NCBI GenBank assembly: GCA_009363875.1
Contig: CM018695.1
Coordinates: forward strand, 68,322,907 to 68,386,906
DNA from: Mikania micrantha
Taxonomy: Eukaryota > Streptophyta > Magnoliopsida > Asterales > Asteraceae
DNA: 64,000 nt
Direction of reading: 5' to 3'
Part shown: positions 59,171 to 64,000 of the stretch, in pieces
Layout: each line of letters opens with the position of its first letter
Position numbering within the stretch: position 1 is the first letter of the stretch
Program-made: the position numbers and the translations under genes
Notes under the pieces: generated by a model
Seen by the model: the letters and a program-made list of their open reading frames with translations, nothing else
The model's database searches: none
What the model was told of the DNA's origin: nothing

Positions 59171-59705
59171 GTATATACACACCTAAAAAAGTTCCGACTC
59201 ATATTTTTATCACTAAACAAAACATACAAAAAATTATAAATTTTCTTTCAATTACTCGTTACGTGTATACTTAAAAAAATAATTATAATAATAATAATCC
59301 TTCCAACTAGACGAGAGCGACAATTGAGATAGAGACGAAAGCACGCACGAAATAGCGTTGGTTGTCCACGTGTATGGACACTGGGACACGTGCCAGATAC
59401 TATGCTTCACGTGTTGACACGTGTCACTTGCATCTTCTATGTTGTTTGATTTGGAGTCCCCGTTCACCGGCTTCGGAACGGCCGATATGTGTCACTGAAG
59501 CCCAGAATTCAATTCATTGAACAATATAATTTATTTAAGAGTTAATTAAAAAAGTCATAATCATAAACGTAATGTGCTAATGTTTGTATTTTTTAGATTC
59601 GCGTTGAAATTTAATAAATTACACTGATGGTTTTAATTGTTCTAACAACTAACACTGTTATTATTAATTTCTAATATGATTAAAATATATAATAAAAAAC
59701 AAATG
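59171..59705. other. Spacer, nothing recognised
   Basis: A patch at 59365-59430 contains several CACGTG/ACGTGTC words (G-box-like), but no gene lies close enough to link them to. Confidence 0.4.
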
Positions 59706-60095
59706 TGTGTGTAAGGATGGTAAGTAATTATAAGTCACTCTTATTGCGTTAAGCCGTATAACTCCGTCAAATCTTGAATTTTTTTAATATCATTGTAACA
59801 CATTTAGAATACTTTATTCTTTTATGAGTTTGTGAAAATTAATCGCCGTTTAAGCGATAACAACATTGTAAGTTTTTTTTTTGTTACATAATTCTAACCG
59901 TTTTAGATCCAAAACTTACAAAGATGTTATCGTTTAAACGATGATTAATTTCCACAAACTTATAAAAGAAGAAAGTTTTCTAAATATGTTACAATTATGT
60001 TCAAAAGAAAAATAGAAGATTTAGTTTGATCTTGACGGAATACGAGTTAACGCAATAAAGAGGGTCATAATTACTTCTATCTCCTATACATATAT
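59706..60095. mobile_element. Palindromic MITE, relative of 36425-36811 (family FB2)
   Basis: Left arm words (TTGCGTTAAGCCGTATAACTC, TTTGTGAAAATTAATCG, AAGCGATAACAACATTGTAAG) are mirrored on the right (CTTACAAAGATGTTATCG, GATGATTAATTTCCACAAAC, GAGTTAACGCAATAAAG). The outer part resembles GCATTAAGCCGTTAACCC of the element at 36425. Confidence 0.6.
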
Positions 60096-60110
60096 TGATA
60101 TATATGTTTA

Positions 60111-60494
60111 GGGGTGTTCAAAAAATCCGAAATCAGAAAAAATACGAAATCCGAATCGTATCCGAAACCTGAAAAAACCGATCCGAATTAAAGATTCGGA
60201 TCGGATATCCATTTTCCAAATTCGGATTGGATATCGGATATACAAATCTTGTTTATTCGGATCAGATATTCGAATAACCCGAATAAGCCCTGTTTTTTGG
60301 GTTGTTCGGGTTATTCGGATGAAAAAAATAAGTTTATTCGGGTTTTTCGGGTTGTTCGGATAGATTTGGACCGGATTGAAAATTTCCGAATTCGGATCGG
60401 GTCGGGTTTCGGATAAGGTATTAAATTTTCAAATCAGAACAACCTGATCTGAATAACCCGAATAAACCATTATCCGACCCGATGAACACCCCTA
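60111..60494. mobile_element. MITE with GGGGTGTTCA ... TGAACACCCC inverted ends
   Basis: A perfect 10-bp inverted repeat closes a 384-bp element made of TTCGGATCGGATATC/GGGTTGTTCGG words in both orientations. The flanks TATGTTTA and TATATTTA agree at 7 of 8 bases, suggesting a hAT-type duplication. Decayed relatives are at 15496, 17026 and 32395. Confidence 0.65.
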
Positions 60495-60499
60495 ATATA

Positions 60500-61950
60500 T
60501 TTATATCGTCAAAATATATATAACAAATAAATAAAATATATATAAAAAAAAGAAGAAAATAATTATTAAATAATTAAAACTCAATAAACGAAATCGAACG
60601 ATTAAGAATGTTCTGACAAATTAAATTACAAGTTTCGGAAAAAAAAAAATAACGAGTTAATAACCGAACCGTTTAATTTAATAAACTTTGACTCGGTTAT
60701 TATAAACAAACTGAAAGAAATGTTCCGATTTATACCCAATTATTATGATGAAAATTTTAAATAACATCACTCTCATAATATCTATAACCGTTTCCGATCA
60801 AATTAGAATTCGAATTAGAAATAAACTCATACCTGATCAATACTCTAATTATATTTATTTATTTTACTTAAAGAAAAAAATTGAAAGAAAGAAAGCAATC
60901 TTCCTGTGGAACCGACATAACCATTATATACACACACATATTTGTATTCATAGTTCAATAGATAATTTCCATTTTAAACTTACGGTCCAAATAAAATGTT
61001 TAGCCGACATAACAAATAAATATATATATTTGTTGAAAGTTCTACAAACAAGTTCTTCATCCCAAACCGAACATCAGACCGACATGCGAAACAACATTCA
61101 CAATCTTGTTATATCTTAGTCACGATCCTTACGATTAAGGCAAGATCTTGATCATCTTGATGCATAATCTTGGTTCCGGTTCATAAGTTTGTATTGTTTT
61201 CTTTTATCATTTGGGTTAAGTTTTGGGATATGAAAAGTTTATCAAAACAAACAAGAAACAATGTTAGATTATGATTGGGTTGGGTATATGTTTATGATTA
61301 TTTGTCTGTTAAGTTTATTGAGAATTATATGGTCCTTGTTTAATTCAAAACCTCTTGTAATGTTTTAAATGATTCATAATAAGTTTTCTTTTAACCGTAA
61401 AACATATTAATTAAGTTTTCTGAATGGGTTTAATTCTTGAGTCTGGGTATGATAATCGAGGGGACTATTAAGACCAAAAAGGAAAAAAAAAAACTTTAAA
61501 GAGTATAGTTTTCATTATCTAAAGTTCAGTGAAGAAGATGGACATTAAGATTTAAGTTAAAGGAATTTATAATCACTTGAATTCCTAATTAAATGTATAG
61601 ACTGATTGGTAGAACATGATATTAGTGAAGCAATGGTCATGGGGTCAAAACCTCCTTTGACCGGTTTTGATGTTTTCTTTATTTTAAACATTTAAAAAAA
61701 ATTTAAATTAAGCACGATCTAGAAAATTTCATAACAAATAATTACAAACATTAATAAACGACCAAATAAATTAAAGCGATTCGACCGGTTACACGCTTAA
61801 TGGCCCACGTCATCGAGATTTAACTGATTATGCATACGAATCAAAATCTGTTTAAACTAACGTAAAATTAAACAAAAACTACAGATTACTGAATCGTTGG
61901 AATTCGAAGTACTTGATTACTATCGGAATTCTTATTGATTAATTGCTAAG
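60500..61950. other. Spacer, no supported gene
   Basis: The longest frame (60745-61119) is rich in Ile, Asn, Lys and His and looks like AT-rich chance coding. No splice-supported extension or known motif was found. Confidence 0.45.
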
Positions 61951-63052
61951 GATAAGGTACGGATTCCGTTTATTTAAATCATAATATTTTCTGTTCTGTA
62001 ATCTGTTTCTGTAAATCTATTTCTGTAATCATTAAAATTCATTTCTTATTATATTTTGAATCCTGATTGCCACGATATGATATCGTGATTCCCTGTGTCG
62101 TTTATCATGAAATAGATCTCGATTATATTGTACTCATTATTGCATGATCCAAATATGACTGAACTTGGTAGTTTAACTACCCTACTGAACTTGGTAGTCT
62201 ATCTACCCTACTGAACCTACTGAATTTCTAAAATTGTATTCTGTTACCCGAGCATGCCCCTACCTGTAAGGATGACTACAGCCCCATTATGGCGGCAACC
62301 ATAATGTGGAACCATCCGTGACGGTTAGTTGAGTTCACGGCGTCTCCATTAGTACTCTGATAGTACATTTGTGCACCTACTGAATTCTAGGGAGGCGTAT
62401 GGACTGGTCCTAGGATAAATTTTAAACTGTACCTTCTGATTTCTGGGGGATAGTGACGTGTATGCCAACACTAACTATCTCATGTGTCTGGTAAGCGGGA
62501 GTAGCTACCTGTGAACCTTACTCTATTATACGTACAGTCGGCTCGAGGTATATTCTGATTCTATTAATTCTGACTTATAATATAACCTGTGTTATTGTTT
62601 CTGAAAGGTTATATTTTATCAACGTCAGGCCACTGTTTACTGCTCTGTTATTGTTTTCTGTTTCTGACCATTATTCTGATTATCTTCACCACCTTTTGAA
62701 TTTCTTTTAATTACTGTTGTTTATCCGTTACTGAGCATTCTTTGGCTCAGCCGTATTTGTTTTTGTGGTGTTTATCTGTATTGTGTAGGTAATCGAGCAA
62801 ACCAGGTGGGGAACTTCTGAGAGTAAAATCGGAGCTAGATCTGAACACTTTTGATCTGTAATAAATGTAATGATCAATACTTAAACCTAAATAGTTGTTT
62901 ACCAAAATACGAAGTTCTCTTTTCGTTCTCTTCTTTCTTTTTTATTTTGACTTTAAAACTTATGTAATTATGTTTTAAATATATTTGGGATTGTCGCATT
63001 TAATTCTGATTCCGTATACGTGACACGTCAACCTTGAACCGGGTTGGGGTCA
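61951..63052 (+). mobile_element. LTR sequence (likely Gypsy), left arm of an inverted repeat
   Basis: It ends AACCGGGTTGGGGTCA at 63052, an LTR-like CA terminus. The 5' boundary is not clear; the mirrored similarity to the right arm begins at about 62131. The phrases GTTACCCGAGCATGCCCCTA and AACCATAATGTGGAACCATC reappear inverted beyond 63148. No coding region. Confidence 0.55.
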
Positions 63053-63195
63053 CCCCAACCCGGTTCAAGGTTGACGTGTCACGTATACGGAATCAGCAAC
63101 CCGGTTCAAGGTTGACGTGTCACGTATACGGAATCAGAATTAAATGCTGACCCCAACCCGGTTCAAGGTTGACGTGTCACGTATACGGAATCAGA
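63007..63195. repeat. 45-bp module: one copy plus three inverted copies at an LTR junction
   Basis: The palindrome is centred on C63051. The module (CAACCCGGTTCAAGG, GACGTGTCACGTATACGG, AATCAG) occurs once on the left (inverted) and three times on the right, starting at about 63052, 63097 and 63148. The last copy continues into the LTR arm via AATTAAATGCGAC. Confidence 0.85.
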
Positions 63196-64000
63196 ATTAA
63201 ATGCGACAATCCCAAATATATTTAAAACATAATTACATAAGTTTTAAGTTACTAATTAAACATAACAAAACAACTATTTAGGTTTAAGTATTGATCATTA
63301 CATTTATTACAGATCAAAAGTGTTCAGATCTAGCTCCGATTTTACTCTCAGAAGTTCCCCACCTGGTTTGCTCGATTACCTACACAACACAGATAAACAC
63401 CACAAAAACAAATACGGCTGAGCCAAAGAATGCTCAGTAACGGATAAACAACAGTAATTAAAAGAAATTCAAAATGTGGTGAAGATAATCAGAATAATGG
63501 TCAGAAGCAGAAATCAATAACAAAGCAGTAAACAGTGGTCTGACTTTGATAAAATATAACCTTTCAGAAACAATAACACAGGTTATATTATAAGTCAGAA
63601 TTAATAGAATCAGAATATACCACGAGCCGACTGTACGTATAAAAGTGTAAGGTTCACGGGTAGCTACTCCCGCTTACCAGACACATGAGATAGTTAGTGT
63701 TGGCATACACGTCACTATCCCCCAGAAATCAGAAGGTACAGTTCAAAATTTATCCTAGGACCAGTCCATACGCCTCCCCAGAATTCAGTAGGTGCACAGT
63801 GTACTATCAGAGTACTTATGGAGACGCCGTGAACTCAACTAACCGTCACGGATGGTTCCACATTATGGTTGCCGCCATAATGGGCCTGTAGTCATCCTTA
63901 CAGGTAGGGGCATGCTCGGGTAACATATCAGAAGTTCAGTAGGTTCAGTAGGGTAGATAAACTACCATATAATCTTATAATCGGATCATGCAATAATGAG
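63148..64000 (-). mobile_element. LTR sequence, right arm of the inverted repeat (runs off the window)
   Basis: It starts TGACCCCAACCCGG, the inverse of the left arm's terminus, and mirrors 62131-63050 with scattered substitutions and small indels throughout. The other end lies beyond the window. Short frames in it (for example near 63697-63891) are chance. Confidence 0.6.

Noticed and set aside
60745..61119. 124-aa open frame as a host gene
   Set aside because: Its composition (Ile, Asn, Lys, His) follows the AT-rich DNA, with no domain, no supportive splice sites and no repeats of known genes.
62131..64000. Pure assembly hairpin artefact
   Set aside because: The arms differ by many substitutions and small indels and by module copy number, which a simple fold-back read would not give; long reads would still be needed to be sure.
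1..64000. CRISPR arrays, bacterial operons, ribosome binding sites
   Set aside because: The window is plant nuclear DNA; the regular repeats seen are microsatellites, minisatellites and transposon arms.

Overview
This window is plant nuclear DNA that is AT-rich, transposon-dense and gene-poor. The evidence is spliceosomal introns with GT-AG borders, two plant-specific gene families, and several layers of plant transposable elements. The composition of the PIF/Harbinger-type ORF1 proteins, the SINE tail and the LTR style remind me of Asteraceae (daisy family). That placement is from memory, not from a search.

Two host genes can be supported. The first (about 11.67-14.58 kb, + strand) is an intact seven-exon WAT1-related/UMAMIT-type EamA transporter; its exons join to 393 codons without a break. 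The second (about 42.39-46.20 kb, + strand) is a very small three-exon gene of the plant-specific 'protein 1589 of unknown function' family (77 aa). Its second intron is 3.2 kb and full of repeats. One further short stretch near 15.2-15.4 kb looks like a degraded coding remnant.

Most of the rest is transposable elements, many with ends and target-site duplications (TSDs) readable by eye. They include: two related PIF/Harbinger-like elements carrying only a Myb/SANT-like ORF1 (491-2263 and 20720-22667), the second intronless and holding a captured Ty3/Gypsy pol fragment; solo LTRs at 24214-27129 and 51523-53669 with perfect 5-bp TSDs, and a probable third at about 27429-30541; a nearly full-length RTE-clade LINE (48892-54324, 16-bp TSD) split by the second solo LTR; non-autonomous Helitrons, one with a 9-bp-TSD Mutator-type MITE inside; several hAT-type MITEs with 8-bp TSDs; a Tourist-type MITE with an expanded 12-bp minisatellite; tRNA-derived SINEs; and clusters of palindromic foldback elements sitting in (TA)n tracts at 35.9-39.4 kb and 56.5-58.5 kb.

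The right edge (about 62.1 kb to the end) is a large imperfect inverted repeat of LTR sequence whose right arm runs off the window.

The host genes show no functional link with each other. The layout is best read as two genes in a region of nested insertions (MITE in Helitron, hAT in MITE, LTR in LINE, Harbinger in MITE). All similarity statements come from reading the sequence and recalling families; no database search was run.
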